From Enterobacter asburiae (GTDB lineage Bacteria > Pseudomonadota > Gammaproteobacteria > Enterobacterales > Enterobacteriaceae), in assembly GCF_007035645.1 (NCBI RefSeq), contig NZ_AP019632.1:2418001-2482000 (forward strand): 64,000 nt of DNA, given 5' to 3'. Position numbers and translations under genes: made by a program. Under the pieces are notes generated by a model. The model had not been told where the DNA came from and searched no databases. It worked only from the letters and a program-made list of their open reading frames with translations. Shown piece by piece: positions 63,949 to 64,000 of the stretch (position 1 is the stretch's first letter; each line of letters opens with the position of its first letter).

Positions 63949-64000
63949 ATGTCTGCCCCGTCCCAGTCCGCTCCTCACTATCGCCGTATTGCGGATATGC
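63949..64000 (+). CDS. Start of a gene, possibly a GntR/MocR-type regulator (3' partial)
   Basis: Only 17 codons are in the window, reading MSAPSQSAPHYRRIADM. The HYRRIADM segment resembles the first helix of GntR-type winged-helix domains, as in MocR-like regulators fused to an aminotransferase domain. It is divergent from the NAT gene with a 96-base gap containing CTGTATAGTCAG. The identification is a guess from very few residues. Confidence 0.3.
   Translation, partial: MSAPSQSAPHYRRIADM

Noticed and set aside
1..64000. tRNA, rRNA, integrase and complete insertion sequence features
   Set aside because: I looked for tRNA-like ends, transposase or integrase motifs and phage gene clusters and saw none. 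The accessory stretches have no recognisable attachment sites.

Overview
The window reads as a chromosomal segment of an Enterobacteriaceae member, most likely Enterobacter (E. cloacae complex) or a close relative. The evidence is dense, GC-rich coding with the E. coli/Salmonella gene order ydfG-rspR-ydfZ-ydfI-ydfJ-rspB-rspA-ynfA-ynfB-speG-ynfC-ynfD-ynfE-dmsD ... osmU operon-clcB-bioD2-mlc-ynfL-ynfM ... asr-ydgU-ydgD ... mdtI/mdtJ-tqsA. A chromosomal oqxAB locus with rarA and oqxR interrupts that order, as expected for Klebsiella/Enterobacter-type genomes. No rRNA, tRNA, CRISPR array or complete insertion sequence was seen.

Layout. 1-8.3 kb: a sugar-acid module (RspA dehydratase, RspB and YdfI dehydrogenases, YdfJ transporter, RspR regulator) with a universal stress protein and FNR-type ydfZ. 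8.4-13.7 kb: small envelope genes, speG, and a Tat-exported molybdoenzyme (ynfE) with its chaperone dmsD but without the usual Fe-S and membrane subunits. 13.7-20.1 kb: accessory genes (SulP transporter, VOC protein, an unrecognised small outer membrane protein) and a first MipA/OmpV porin divergent from an OmpR-type two-component system. 20.2-26.3 kb: oqxR, oqxBA, rarA, and yebG with a LexA box. 26.3-32.3 kb: an AT-richer islet with a broken antitoxin-like fragment, a large autotransporter, a PapI/FaeA-like regulator and two LuxR-type regulators. 32.4-43.4 kb: GST, a DUF1275 protein, the osmoprotectant ABC operon, clcB, bioD2, mlc, ynfL and ynfM.

43.4-44.9 kb: a small islet with an orphan Hcp, a candidate type VI cargo protein and a DUF1493 partner. 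44.9-55.9 kb: M32 peptidase, a DsbC-like thioredoxin-fold protein, asr (five 19-residue repeats, RstA box), ydgU, ydgD, a GGDEF-EAL protein, mdtJI, tqsA, an LLM flavoprotein, a PhzF protein and yajD. 56-63.1 kb: a second MipA/OmpV porin divergent from a second two-component system, followed by a two-gene RND efflux system. 63.1-64 kb: an arylamine N-acetyltransferase and the first codons of a divergent gene.

The most interesting points are the Hcp/cargo/DUF1493 islet, the two look-alike mipA/two-component modules (one with an RND pump attached), the ynfE leader whose ribosome binding site lies in one arm of a perfect 15-bp inverted repeat, and the autotransporter islet with its own regulators. 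Gene names rest on recalled similarity and gene order; no database search was run.
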